Source: Halorussus vallis
GTDB lineage: Archaea > Halobacteriota > Halobacteria > Halobacteriales > Haladaptataceae
Length of the DNA stretch: 64,000 nt
Reading direction: 5' to 3'
Assembly: GCF_024138165.1 (NCBI RefSeq)
Contig: NZ_CP100001.1
Coordinates: 372,001 to 436,000 of the forward strand
Part shown: positions 16,772 to 25,743 of the stretch, one piece after another
Numbering within the stretch: position 1 is the stretch's first letter
Layout: every line of letters begins with the position of its first letter
Translations under genes and position numbers: made by a program
The notes under the pieces: generated by a model
The model's input: only the letters and a program-made list of their open reading frames with translations
What the model was told of the DNA's origin: nothing
Databases searched by the model: none

Positions 16772-18892
16772 TCAGTCGTAGCGCTCGAACCACTCCGATA
16801 GCTGTTCGAGGCGGTGAATCGCGCGGTCGGGGTCGCCGATAGCGTGGTGTTCGTCGGGGTAGACCACCAGTCTCGCCGGGACGCCTCGTTTCTTGACGCT
16901 GACGTACAACTGCTCAGACTGGGAGGGCGGACACCGCCAGTCCTCGCCGCCCGCGGTCACGAGCAGCGGCGTCTCGACGTCGCCCACGTCGGTGATGCTG
17001 GAGGAGGCGTCGTACGCCTCGGGGTTCTCCCACGGCACGCCGTAGTCGTTGTCCCACCAGACGTGACAGTCGTCGGTGCCGTACGCCGAGCGGAAGTCGT
17101 AGACGCCGTGTTCGGCCGCGGCCGCCGCGAAGCGGTCGGTTTCGGCCACGAGGTAACCGGTGGTGATGCCGCCGTAGGAGAAACCGGTGGCGTAACAGCG
17201 GTCGCCGTCGGCCCACCCGCGGTCGACCAGTTCCTCGACGCCCGCGAGCACGTCGGCGGTTTCTCGGGGTCCCCACTCGCCGCGAATTTGCTCGCTGAAC
17301 GTCCGGCCGTACGACGAACTCCCGCGGTAGTTGGGCCGGAGGACGACGTAGCCCTGCCCGGCGAAGTAGGCGTACTCGAACTTGAACTCGGGCGCGTCGT
17401 AGGCGACCGGGCCGCCGTGGATGGACGCGACCAGCGGTCTGGGGTCGTCCTCGTCGGGGTCGAACTCCGGCGGCAGGTACGCGAGGGCTTCTATCTCCTC
17501 GCCGTCGGACTCGTACGTGATTCGCCGACACTCGGGCAGGGCGCGGTCGGCGAGGAGGTCGGCGTTGAGTTCGGTGAGTCGGGTCGGCTCCGAGTGGTTC
17601 TCGCCATCTTCCGATTCCTCACCGCCGAGCGCGTCGACCGCGACCGCGTAGGCGTCGACTCCCTCGCGAGGGTCCGAGAGGAGCGCGACCGCAGTCCCGC
17701 CGGCGGCGTCGAAGCCGACGACGGTCCGGTCGCGGCCCTGGGCCTCGAAGACGCGCTCGGGGTTGCCGTCTTCGTGGAATCGAACGAGGCGAGTCAGCCC
17801 CTCGTCGCCGACGGGCGCGAGCACGTCGTCGCCGTCCCACGCGAGAGCGCCGAAGCCCGCGACTGTCCGGTCGAGGTCGCCCGACCGCGACTCGTAGTCG
17901 GTCAGTTCCGAATTCCGGTTCGCGTACACTTCGGCCGGGCGGTAGCGATTCTCGGCGTCCTTGGCTGCGAACGCCAGGCGGCCGCCCTCCGGGTGCCAGC
18001 GAACTCCCGAGGCCGTGAGCGTCGAGTCGGTCAGTTTCCGGCAGTCGGAGCCGTCTGGCGCGACGGTGTAGACGTCGAGCACGTAGTTGTCGTCGGGTCG
18101 CTCGGTCCGGTTCGAGAGGAACGCGATGCGGTAGCCGTCGGGCGACCACCGCGGTTGCATCCCGTACGCCGGGAGCCACGCCCCGCGGTCGGCGTGGGCG
18201 TCGTCGAGTCGCTCGGCCTCGCGGGTTTCGCAGTCGACGACGAACAGGTAGGTGGTCACGTCGTCGAGGTACCCTTGGCCGTCGTACTTGTGCTGGAGGC
18301 GCTCGGTGACGACCGGACCGTCGTCTTCGCGCCGGGATTCGAGGTACTCGCGCTGGTCGTCGGTCGGGTCGCGGGCCGCCGCCACGACGCGCTCGCCGTC
18401 GGGTCCCCAGTCGAAGTCGCTCGCGCCCTCCTCGAACTCGGTGACCTGGCTGGCGTCGCCGCCGAGTTCGAGGTCGAACGTCCAGACCTGGGATTTGGGG
18501 TCGTCGTCGGGACCGTTCGCTCCGTTCGCGTCGTTCTCGTCCGATTCGCCCTCGTCTTCGTCCCCGCCGGCGTCTCCGTCCTCGCCCGCGTTCTCGGCGT
18601 CGGCCGGAGGTCGAGATACGTCGATTTCGGCGTCCGTCTCGCGAGCGGCGAGGAAGCCGAGTTTCGAGCCGTCGGGGCTCCACTTCGGGGCGCTCGCGTC
18701 GGACGCCCGCGAGAGGCGGTGGGGCGGGCGAGAGCCATCGGTCGGGACGACGAACAGCGAAGACCGACGCTCGTCGGCCTCGGCGTCGAACTCGTGGACG
18801 ACCAGCGCCGCGCGGTCGCCGTCGGGTGAGACGGCGACGTCGACGGGCCGGCGCAGGTCGTAGAAGTCCTCCGTTTCGAGTGGTTCGGGCAT
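16772..18892 (-). CDS. S9 family prolyl oligopeptidase-type serine peptidase
   Basis: 706 residues from MPEPLETEDF; an alternative GTG/ATG start at 18919 adds nine. Residues about 1-420 form a TolB/WD40-like propeller (VAVSPDGDRAALVV, LSNRTERPDDNYV). An acidic Asp/Glu/Asn-rich insertion lies near residues 85-115 (GEDGDAGGDEDEGESDENDA). The C-terminal alpha/beta hydrolase has the nucleophile in GFSYGG, Asp in TAGGEDWRCP and His in PDEHHAIGDP, so the triad is complete. It has no signal peptide, so a cytoplasmic peptidase acting on short peptides is likely, of the acylaminoacyl-peptidase type. Confidence 0.9.
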   Translation of the reverse strand: MPEPLETEDFYDLRRPVDVAVSPDGDRAALVVHEFDAEADERRSSLFVVPTDGSRPPHRLSRASDASAPKWSPDGSKLGFLAARETDAEIDVSRPPADAENAGEDGDAGGDEDEGESDENDANGANGPDDDPKSQVWTFDLELGGDASQVTEFEEGASDFDWGPDGERVVAAARDPTDDQREYLESRREDDGPVVTERLQHKYDGQGYLDDVTTYLFVVDCETREAERLDDAHADRGAWLPAYGMQPRWSPDGYRIAFLSNRTERPDDNYVLDVYTVAPDGSDCRKLTDSTLTASGVRWHPEGGRLAFAAKDAENRYRPAEVYANRNSELTDYESRSGDLDRTVAGFGALAWDGDDVLAPVGDEGLTRLVRFHEDGNPERVFEAQGRDRTVVGFDAAGGTAVALLSDPREGVDAYAVAVDALGGEESEDGENHSEPTRLTELNADLLADRALPECRRITYESDGEEIEALAYLPPEFDPDEDDPRPLVASIHGGPVAYDAPEFKFEYAYFAGQGYVVLRPNYRGSSSYGRTFSEQIRGEWGPRETADVLAGVEELVDRGWADGDRCYATGFSYGGITTGYLVAETDRFAAAAAEHGVYDFRSAYGTDDCHVWWDNDYGVPWENPEAYDASSSITDVGDVETPLLVTAGGEDWRCPPSQSEQLYVSVKKRGVPARLVVYPDEHHAIGDPDRAIHRLEQLSEWFERYD

Positions 18893-19144
18893 AGGACCGT
18901 GGTTGTCGTCGGGCGTCATGAACGTACGGGCACGAGCAATCTAGATGGGTCGGTGGGAAGGTTCGGTTCGCTGTTAATCAGTTTCGGGAATCGACGAGAC
19001 GAGGACCACCTCGAAAGCCTCCGGACTCCTGGTGTGCGCAGTCGCGGTTGTGGTTGCGGTCGCGTTAGACGTTTACCGCGAGTACGTTTCGTCGCGAACG
19101 GGCGGGGTTTTCGGAAATTCCCTGTTCGAGCGAACGCTCGACCG

Positions 19145-20905
19145 TCAGTCCAGCGCTTCCTGCATCCACACTTCGAGGTTCAGCACGCCCGAGATGGCGC
19201 CCCACTCGTTGTCCTCGCCCGAGAAGTGAGCGCGTTGAATCTCCTCGACGGCGTCGCCGTCGAACAGGTCGCGGTCGGCCGCCGAGTCGAGCCACCGGTT
19301 GACGGTGTCGCGGACGTCGCCGTTCCGACGGGACCACTCGGACCAGCGGGCCGGCCGGCCGGTCAGGAACTGCCAGCGGAGTTGCTTGGCGACGTACCCC
19401 GCGTCCTGGAGCGGAAGGGGCCGCGACGGCGCCATTCCGGTGCGCTCGTAGCGGATGTCGTCGAGGTCGTGGTCGAGTTTCATCAGCACCTCGCGCTTCA
19501 ATGGCGACATCGACCGCGGGATTCTACCGCCCGAGAACGGCACCGTCCCCCGGCGGAACCGCTCGAAGGGCATGCTCGCCGACTGGTCGAGGAAGTCGCC
19601 GTCGGCGAACGGGACGCGCATGCCGACCTGGCTCCGGACCGGCTTGTTGCCCCGGAAGTGGCTGTTCTTTGGGAAGTTTCGGAACCAAGTGTCCATGATG
19701 CGGCCGGGAACCGACGACTTGGTGCTCTCGGAGACGGCGGCCCGGACCGAGCGGTCGGGGTCGACGTCGTCGGCGAGGAGCGACCGGACCGTCGCGGGCG
19801 ACTGGCGGCGGAACTCCAGCGTCGAGAGGAACGCCTTCGTCGCCGAGGGCGCGTCGAGGTGGGAGGTCCAGATCTCCTCGCCGAGGAACTCGCCCTGCGG
19901 GGCGGCCTCCATCATCACGTCCACCTTACTGTGGAGGTCGTCGAAGACGAACGCGGGCGCGACCAGATTCTGGTGGGGTACCATCCCGTCGGTCGCCCGG
20001 ACCGACCGTCGGTAGTCGCGCTCGAAGCCGTCCGGCGTTTCGAGCACGAGGTCGTTGTCCACCCCGAGGGCGTCGGCGACCTGCCGGGCGGGTTCGAGGT
20101 TCGACTCGTCGGGCGGGTTCGAGTCGTAGGTGAACGTCCGGAAGGGACCGTACTCCTCCCGGAGCACCGCGGCCATCGTCCGACTGTCGAGTCCGCCCGA
20201 CAGCCAAAGGCCGAGTTTCCCGTCGACGGTGTCCGAGACGTCGCTCACCGCCTGACGGTACGTTTCGACGGTCCGGTCGACGTACCCCTCCTCCGGCAGT
20301 CGGGCGAACGTGGGTTCCCAGTAGCGGTTCACCGAGAGGTCGCCGTCGCGGTAGCGGAGCATCGACGCCGGCGAGAGCGCGGTGACTTCCTCGGCGAGCG
20401 TCTTGTCGCCGAACGCGAAGCCGAAGGAGAGCAGGTCCGAAGCGGTCCGGGCGTCGACCTCGAAGTCGTCGAGTCGGGCCAGCACCGCGCCGAGGTCCGA
20501 ACTCACCGCGAGGCCGTCGGGCGTCTCGGCGTAGTAGCATTCCCGGGTGCCGACCTTGTCGGAGGCGACCAGCAGTTCGCCGTCGCGGTCCACCGCCGCA
20601 AGCAGGAATGGGCCGCTGAGTTTCGGGAGGACGACCGTGGGACGGTCGAGCACGCGCTCGAAGATGTCGGCGACCGACAGTCCGAGGCGGTCGTGGTTCG
20701 AGACGGCGCCGTAGAGGACCCCCGCGCCGGCCTTGCCCTCCCACGTCGCGTGGCCGCCGGGGTCCTTCTCGCCGTGGTGGACCAGCGCGAGTCCGGCGTC
20801 TCCGCGTTCGAAACGCTCGGTTTCGTACCACTCCTCGTCGTCGAGGTCCTCGGCCATCGACGCGAGGGCGTCTCCGGTCGTCGTTCCGCCCGCTATCCCT
20901 ACCAT
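19145..20905 (-). CDS. Asparagine synthetase B-like protein lacking the glutaminase cysteine
   Basis: 586 residues from MVGIAGG. The fold order is that of AsnB: an N-terminal Ntn-type glutaminase domain (1-200) and an ATP-pyrophosphatase synthetase domain with SGGLDS at 236-241. In functional AsnB the mature N-terminus is Cys (MCGI...); here residue 2 is Val. Glutamine hydrolysis is therefore not expected, and the enzyme would use free ammonia or another nucleophile, or amidate something other than aspartate. The choice of start rests on the conserved VGIAGG. A palindrome at 20950-20972 lies in the probable promoter. Its neighbour is a TrmB regulator. Confidence 0.82.
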   Translation of the reverse strand: MVGIAGGTTTGDALASMAEDLDDEEWYETERFERGDAGLALVHHGEKDPGGHATWEGKAGAGVLYGAVSNHDRLGLSVADIFERVLDRPTVVLPKLSGPFLLAAVDRDGELLVASDKVGTRECYYAETPDGLAVSSDLGAVLARLDDFEVDARTASDLLSFGFAFGDKTLAEEVTALSPASMLRYRDGDLSVNRYWEPTFARLPEEGYVDRTVETYRQAVSDVSDTVDGKLGLWLSGGLDSRTMAAVLREEYGPFRTFTYDSNPPDESNLEPARQVADALGVDNDLVLETPDGFERDYRRSVRATDGMVPHQNLVAPAFVFDDLHSKVDVMMEAAPQGEFLGEEIWTSHLDAPSATKAFLSTLEFRRQSPATVRSLLADDVDPDRSVRAAVSESTKSSVPGRIMDTWFRNFPKNSHFRGNKPVRSQVGMRVPFADGDFLDQSASMPFERFRRGTVPFSGGRIPRSMSPLKREVLMKLDHDLDDIRYERTGMAPSRPLPLQDAGYVAKQLRWQFLTGRPARWSEWSRRNGDVRDTVNRWLDSAADRDLFDGDAVEEIQRAHFSGEDNEWGAISGVLNLEVWMQEALD

Positions 20906-20949
20906 GAACGCCGCAACCACCGAACGATACATTGTTATTCGCCGGTCAA

Positions 20950-20978
20950 CGGCCGGCAGAAATTGCCGGCCGACTATA
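20950..20978 (-). promoter_or_regulatory. Palindrome beside TATA box of the asparagine-synthetase-like gene
   Basis: Arms CGGCCGGCA (20950-20958) and TGCCGGCCG (20964-20972) flank GAAAT. On the minus strand a CTATAG element (20973-20978) lies just upstream, so the palindrome would cover the transcription start, about 45 bases before the ATG at 20905. This is where a repressor would bind. Confidence 0.5.
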
Positions 20979-21139
20979 GCCGGCACGTACCGACGAGAAA
21001 CGGCAGGATTACCGGCGTTTTCCCCGCGTTATTTCGTCGTTTCTGGGGAAGTTGCGTTAAGATCGCGGGTTTTCTGCCTTCTTCCCACACATACGTCAAC
21101 ATCGTTTCCGAACCTCGTCTCGCCCCCGGACGCGGCGAC

Positions 21140-22222
21140 TCACTCGGGCGTCTCGACCGACTCGACCGTGATTCGGGTCGCTTCGACGTCCTCGACGAAC
21201 GCGCCCCATCCGCCGACGGTGTACTCGGTGCCGTCGTCGCCCGAGAGGTGGACGGTCACCTTCCCGGCCAGTTGGGCCAGCGGAATCCCCTCTTCGCTGT
21301 CGGTCGAGACGCCCGCGTAGGTGGCCTCGGTGATGGTGCCCGAAATCTCGCAGGGGTCGCCGCCGCCGGTCCGGTACCCCCGAACCGTCGCCCGAACGGT
21401 CGCGCCGTCGGCGAGCAGCGAGTTCAGTTCGCGGACGCACTCCCGGATGTTGGTGTACTCGAAGGGCGGTTCGGTCGAGCGCGAAGAGTACACCACGTCC
21501 CAGACCTCCCACAGCGACGTGAGGAAGAACCAGTGGAAGACGTAGGTGAGCGTGTAGTCGTCGACCAGCACCCCGTACTGGTTGACCGACCGGTCGTGGG
21601 GTGCGAAGCAGGCCTTCGTGCGGTCGACGATGGCCAGAAACGGCGAGGGGAGTTTGCGGTGACGGACCTCGCTCACCGCGTCGGCGAAGGCGTCCCGGTC
21701 GGGGACCGTCGCGGGGTCGGTGGTGTGTATCGATACCTTCACCACCGCGTCGTTCTCGCGAGCGCGCTCCAGTTGCGGCCGGAGCGCCCGGAACTGCTCG
21801 GGCGACACCGACAACTGGACCTCGTTGTCGGCGTCGGCGACGAGGTCGCGGGCGCGGTCGAGCACCGTGTCGAAGCGCTTGACGATGCTCACCATGTGGT
21901 CGTCGACCGGCGGGCGCTCCCAGCGCTCTTCGATCTCGTCGGCCGCGGTTTCGAAGGTCGCGGCCTGTTCGCGGAGGTTGGCGAGCACTTCGCCGGGGTC
22001 GTGGGCCCGGGCGTGGAGGCTGTCCTGTTCGTACGTCTCGATGTAGCCTGCGGCTTCGAGGTCCCGGAGGACGTCGTAGATGCGGGCCTGCGGCACCGAA
22101 CAGGCCTCGGCGATCTCGACCGCCGAGGCCTTGCCGAGTTCCAGCACCGCGATGTACGCGGCGGCCTGGTACTGCGACAGGCCGGCGGTTTCCAGCGCCG
22201 CGCGGAGGTGCTCGGTCTCCAT
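21140..22222 (-). CDS. TrmB family transcriptional regulator
   Basis: 360 residues. The N-terminal winged HTH (about 8-75: LSQYQAAAYIAVLELGKASA, VPQARIYDVLRDLEAAGYI) is the TrmB domain, followed by a short coiled-coil (about 85-105) and a C-terminal sugar/effector-binding region (about 115-350, beginning VSIVKRFDTVLDRARDLV). Archaeal TrmB proteins sense sugars and control sugar transport and glycolysis/gluconeogenesis genes. No transporter is beside it; downstream on the same strand is the asparagine-synthetase-like gene, whose promoter palindrome is a possible target (inference). Confidence 0.85.
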   Translation of the reverse strand: METEHLRAALETAGLSQYQAAAYIAVLELGKASAVEIAEACSVPQARIYDVLRDLEAAGYIETYEQDSLHARAHDPGEVLANLREQAATFETAADEIEERWERPPVDDHMVSIVKRFDTVLDRARDLVADADNEVQLSVSPEQFRALRPQLERARENDAVVKVSIHTTDPATVPDRDAFADAVSEVRHRKLPSPFLAIVDRTKACFAPHDRSVNQYGVLVDDYTLTYVFHWFFLTSLWEVWDVVYSSRSTEPPFEYTNIRECVRELNSLLADGATVRATVRGYRTGGGDPCEISGTITEATYAGVSTDSEEGIPLAQLAGKVTVHLSGDDGTEYTVGGWGAFVEDVEATRITVESVETPE

Positions 22223-22366
22223 CCCTTAGCGGGGGGTGTCGGCGGCGGCAGTTAAGCCCACCTCTTTTCCCGCGCTCCCGGGACGAATCCGAGTCGAATC
22301 CGCCGCAACCGGTATTGTGTGGATTTCGCACAACGGTTAAATCGGTGGGACCCCAAACGACGAGCG

Positions 22367-22801
22367 ATGAGCGACGACGAACTCGAATCCATCCGCGAGA
22401 AGAAACGCGACGAGCTTCTGGGACGAGAAACGGAAGCGGACGGCGACGGCGCAGACGACGGGAACACCAAGAGCGCCGTCGGACCCGGCGAACCGATTCA
22501 CGTCGAGAGCGTCGAGCACTTCTCGGAAGTGACCACCGACTACGGCGTAACGCTAGTCGACTTCCACGCCGACTGGTGCGGGCCGTGCACCATGCTCGAA
22601 CCAGTCGTGGACGCCGTCGCGCGCAAGACCGACGCCGCGGTGGCGAAGGTGGATGTCGACGACCACCAGGGGCTGGCGAGCCAATACGGAGTCCGCGGCG
22701 TCCCGACGCTGCTCTTGTTCGCCGACGGCGAGCAGGTCGAACAGCTCGTCGGCGTCCAGGACGAGGGTCACCTGACGAAGCTCGTCGAGCGACACGCCTG
22801 A
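22367..22801 (+). CDS. Thioredoxin domain protein
   Basis: 144 residues from the ATG at 22367. An N-terminal acidic, charged extension (1-45; DDELESIREKKRDELLGR) is typical of a haloarchaeal thioredoxin subgroup. The thioredoxin fold follows, with the active site ADWCGPCTML (about residues 66-75) and the cis-Pro loop RGVPTLLLFADG. It is a cytoplasmic disulfide reductant. No thioredoxin reductase is nearby. Monocistronic, followed by a long palindrome. Confidence 0.9.
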   Translation: MSDDELESIREKKRDELLGRETEADGDGADDGNTKSAVGPGEPIHVESVEHFSEVTTDYGVTLVDFHADWCGPCTMLEPVVDAVARKTDAAVAKVDVDDHQGLASQYGVRGVPTLLLFADGEQVEQLVGVQDEGHLTKLVERHA

Positions 22802-22904
22802 GCGACGACATCTCCGTTTTTCGCTATTTCTCGTGCGCTTTTCACATGTTCCCTGACTTTTCGACGACTCGCCGCGGTCGTAGCAGAAGTTTCGCAACGG
22901 CAAG

Positions 22905-22936
22905 TTCGGGCGGGTCGGTACACCGACCCGCCCGAA
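22905..22936. repeat. Perfect palindrome, 15-bp arms with 2-base centre
   Basis: Arms TTCGGGCGGGTCGGT (22905-22919) and ACCGACCCGCCCGAA (22922-22936) surround AC. It sits 104 bases after the thioredoxin stop and 62 bases before the methyltransferase start. It could end the thioredoxin transcript or act as a DNA site. Confidence 0.75.
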
Positions 22937-22997
22937 TCAAGACGATTGTGCGGTGGTCCCACAGTCGTTAAGCCGGTCCGGCGACCACGTTCGGACG

Positions 22998-23552
22998 ATG
23001 GGCTTTCACACCTTCGACGTCGACCGGGCCGACAAACTCGAAGACGAATCGCGCTACCGGTACTGCTCACGCGAGGAACTGGTCGCGGCGCTCGACCCCG
23101 ACCCGGCGGATGCTCTCGCGGACCTCGGGAGCGGGACCGGCTTCTACACCGACGACGTGGCTCCCTTCGCCGGGGAGGTCCGGGCGGTAGACGTCCAGTC
23201 GGGGATGCACGACCTGTATCGGGAGAAGGGCGTGCCGACGAACGTCGAACTCGTGACCGCCGACGTCGCGGACCTCCCGTTCGCCGACGGAGAACTCGAC
23301 GGCGCGTTCTCGACGATGACCTTCCACGAGTTCGCGGACGAGGGGTCGCTCGCGGAGGTCGCCCGAGTGCTGAAGGAGGGCGCGCGCTTCGCAATCGCCG
23401 ACTGGAGCGCGAACGGAGACGGCGAGAGCGGCCCGCCGGTCGCGGAGCGCTACGACCGCGACGAGGCGGTCGACATGCTCGAAGCCGCCGACTTCGAGGT
23501 CGTTCGGGCCGACGAGCGCCCCGAGACGCTGTTCGTCGTCGCCCGGCGGTGA
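22998..23552 (+). CDS. Class I SAM-dependent methyltransferase
   Basis: 184 residues from the ATG at 22998 (MGFHTFDVDRADKLED). Rossmann-type motifs: ALADLGSGTGFYTDDVA (motif I, SAM binding), VRAVDVQSGM (motif II acidic residue), VTADVADLPFADGELD and GAFSTMTFHEFADEGSL. It resembles small UbiE/type-11 methyltransferases. The substrate is unknown. The chosen start fits the conserved MGFHTFD opening; a longer frame upstream overlaps the palindrome region and has no support. Confidence 0.85.
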   Translation: MGFHTFDVDRADKLEDESRYRYCSREELVAALDPDPADALADLGSGTGFYTDDVAPFAGEVRAVDVQSGMHDLYREKGVPTNVELVTADVADLPFADGELDGAFSTMTFHEFADEGSLAEVARVLKEGARFAIADWSANGDGESGPPVAERYDRDEAVDMLEAADFEVVRADERPETLFVVARR

Positions 23553-23623
23553 GTCGGTCGCCGTCGGCGGGCGATGCGCGGCGTCCGACGCCCCGCCTCG
23601 CCGGCGATTTTCGAGGAGTTCGA

Positions 23624-23980
23624 TCACCTTCGGAGCGCCTCTCGGCGCTCCTCGTACTCCTCCTGAGAGAGGTCGCCGCGGGCGTAGGCCTCCCGGAGTT
23701 CCCGAATCGCGGGGTCGGTCCTCGACTCGCTGACGGCCCGGTAGCCGAGGTAGCCGATGCCGACCGCCAGCGCCAGCCCCGCGACCCAGAAGCCGAGCAC
23801 CCAAACCGGGCCGACGCCGCCGAATCCGTTCGGCGACCCGTTCGGTCCCATCGGCCCGAACATCCACCACCCGACACCCATCACGGGCATCAGGAACAGC
23901 ATCATCAGCAGCGGCGCGAGCAGTAGCAGGACGAACGCAACCACCAGCAGTCGGACGAGCGAGTCCACGTTCGACGCCAT
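23624..23980 (-). CDS. SHOCT domain membrane protein
   Basis: 118 residues from MASNVDSLVR (cat at 23978-23980). Two hydrophobic helices (about 8-36 and 60-82) are separated by a Gly/Pro-rich loop (FGPMGPNGSPNGFGG), followed by a C-terminal SHOCT motif (DPAIRELREAYARGDLSQEE, then YEERREAL). SHOCT modules are short oligomerisation helices at protein ends. Function unknown. It converges on the methyltransferase gene, and the SLC13 transporter gene diverges from its other side. Confidence 0.8.
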   Translation of the reverse strand: MASNVDSLVRLLVVAFVLLLLAPLLMMLFLMPVMGVGWWMFGPMGPNGSPNGFGGVGPVWVLGFWVAGLALAVGIGYLGYRAVSESRTDPAIRELREAYARGDLSQEEYEERREALRR

Positions 23981-24219
23981 CGACGGTCGTACGACGGAGG
24001 TGGTGAAAACAGTTCGTACGAGCGCGGCGGACTCGGGACGATGGGTCGACGCGACGGCGGTCCGACGATTCGAATCGACGCCGGTCGTCCGAGACGACCG
24101 GTGTCGCGCACAACAAGACATTAGCGTCGGCCGACCGATAGTCGTCTCGACAACGAGATGCTGGGACGTTGCCAGCGAGAGGAGGACCGCCGTCCGGAAC
24201 TGAGGGAGCGTCGGTACCG

Positions 24220-25743
24220 ATGACTGCGAGCAGGCGACGCGACACCGCGGTGGTCGTCGCCGCCGTGTTCGTCACGCTCGTCATCGCCGCAGTTCCGACG
24301 CCGGGAGAACCGTCACCCGACGCCCAGCGAGCACTCGCGACCGCGGCGTTCGCGGGCATCCTGTGGGTCACGGGGGCGCTCCCCCTTTCGATCACGGCGC
24401 TGACGGTGCCGGTCTGGCTGACGGTGCTGGGGGTCTACCCGACGCTGGCCGAGTCGCTGTCAGGGTTCGCCGACCCCGTCGTCTTCCTGTTTCTGGCGGC
24501 GTTCGTCCTCGCGGCCGCGCTCCAGAAGCACGACCTCGACCGCCGACTCGCCCTGCAGTTGCTCGGCCGAATCGGAACGACGCCCCGACGGATCGTCGCG
24601 GGCGTGATGGTCGTCACCGCGGGACTGTCGATGGTGGTTTCGAACACCGCCACGGCGGCGCTGATGGCCCCGGTCGCGGTCAGCCTCGTCCGGCAGGTCG
24701 ACGTCGCCACCGAGCGGTCGGTCGGGAACTTCCGCGTCGCGGCGCTGCTCGGGGTCGCCTACGCCGGGAGCATCGGCGGCATCGGCACGCCGGTCGGCAC
24801 GCCGCCCAACGCCATCGTCATCTCGCGGTTGAACCAGGCGGGTTTCGACGTCGGCTTCGCCGAGTGGCTGGCAGTCGGCCTCCCGGTCGTCGCCGTCACG
24901 CTCCCGCTGGCGTGGTACGTGCTCGTCCGCGTCTATCCGCCCGAGGACGTGGACGTGTCGGTGGCCCGCGAGCACGCCCGACTGACGGTCGCCGCCGACG
25001 GTCCGCCGGACCGGACCGGCCGCCGAGTCGCGGTCGTCTTCGCCGCCACGGCCGCGCTGTGGGTGTTCGGGAGCCTCGGCTTCCTCTTCGAGGACCTGCT
25101 CTCGGTGCGCTGGCACGCGACCGTCTTCGGCGGGGTGGGACCGTGGCTGTTCGGCCCCGGCGGCCACCAGGGACTGCTCTACTTCGCACTCGTCGGTCTG
25201 GCCGCGATTCCGGCGCTCTACCTCGTCGGCGGCGTCGAACGGGAGGACCTCGGGAGCATCGACTGGAACACCCTCGTCCTGTTCGGCGGCGGCCTCGCGC
25301 TCGCCGACGCCCTGAGCGATACGGGCGCGACCGACTGGCTGGCGACGCAGGTGCTGGCGCTGGTGGGCGACGCCTCCATCGTGGTCGTAGTCGCCGCGGT
25401 GGTCGCGCTGACCGTCCTGCTGAGCGAGATCGCCTCGAACACCGGGACCGCGGCGCTGCTCGCGCCGGTCCTCATCGAGGTCGGCCGGGGCTTTCCGGCG
25501 GTCGGCGGCGTCGAGGGCGGCGTTGCGGCCGCGCTGGTCCTGCCGATTGCGAGCGCGGTGGCCGCCAGCTACGGGTTCGCGCTCCCGGTGGCCACGCCGC
25601 CCAACGCCATCGTCTACGGGAGCGGCGGGGTGACGAGGGGCCAGATGCTCCGGGCTGGGACGACGCTCGACCTGGTGTTCGTCTTCGTGACGACCGCGGT
25701 GATGCTGGCACTCGCGGCGACGGTGTGGCCGGTGGTGTTCTGA
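24220..25743 (+). CDS. SLC13 (DASS) family anion:sodium symporter-type permease
   Basis: 507 residues from the ATG at 24220; a TTG start 51 bases upstream is unlikely. About eleven or twelve membrane segments are seen. The two repeat signatures of the divalent-anion/sodium symporter family are visible: SNTATAALMAP with GIGTPVGTPPNAIV in the first half, and SNTGTAALLAP with PVATPPNAIVYGSG in the second. Family members carry dicarboxylates, citrate or sulfate into the cytoplasm. The substrate cannot be read from the sequence. Confidence 0.88.
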   Translation: MTASRRRDTAVVVAAVFVTLVIAAVPTPGEPSPDAQRALATAAFAGILWVTGALPLSITALTVPVWLTVLGVYPTLAESLSGFADPVVFLFLAAFVLAAALQKHDLDRRLALQLLGRIGTTPRRIVAGVMVVTAGLSMVVSNTATAALMAPVAVSLVRQVDVATERSVGNFRVAALLGVAYAGSIGGIGTPVGTPPNAIVISRLNQAGFDVGFAEWLAVGLPVVAVTLPLAWYVLVRVYPPEDVDVSVAREHARLTVAADGPPDRTGRRVAVVFAATAALWVFGSLGFLFEDLLSVRWHATVFGGVGPWLFGPGGHQGLLYFALVGLAAIPALYLVGGVEREDLGSIDWNTLVLFGGGLALADALSDTGATDWLATQVLALVGDASIVVVVAAVVALTVLLSEIASNTGTAALLAPVLIEVGRGFPAVGGVEGGVAAALVLPIASAVAASYGFALPVATPPNAIVYGSGGVTRGQMLRAGTTLDLVFVFVTTAVMLALAATVWPVVF

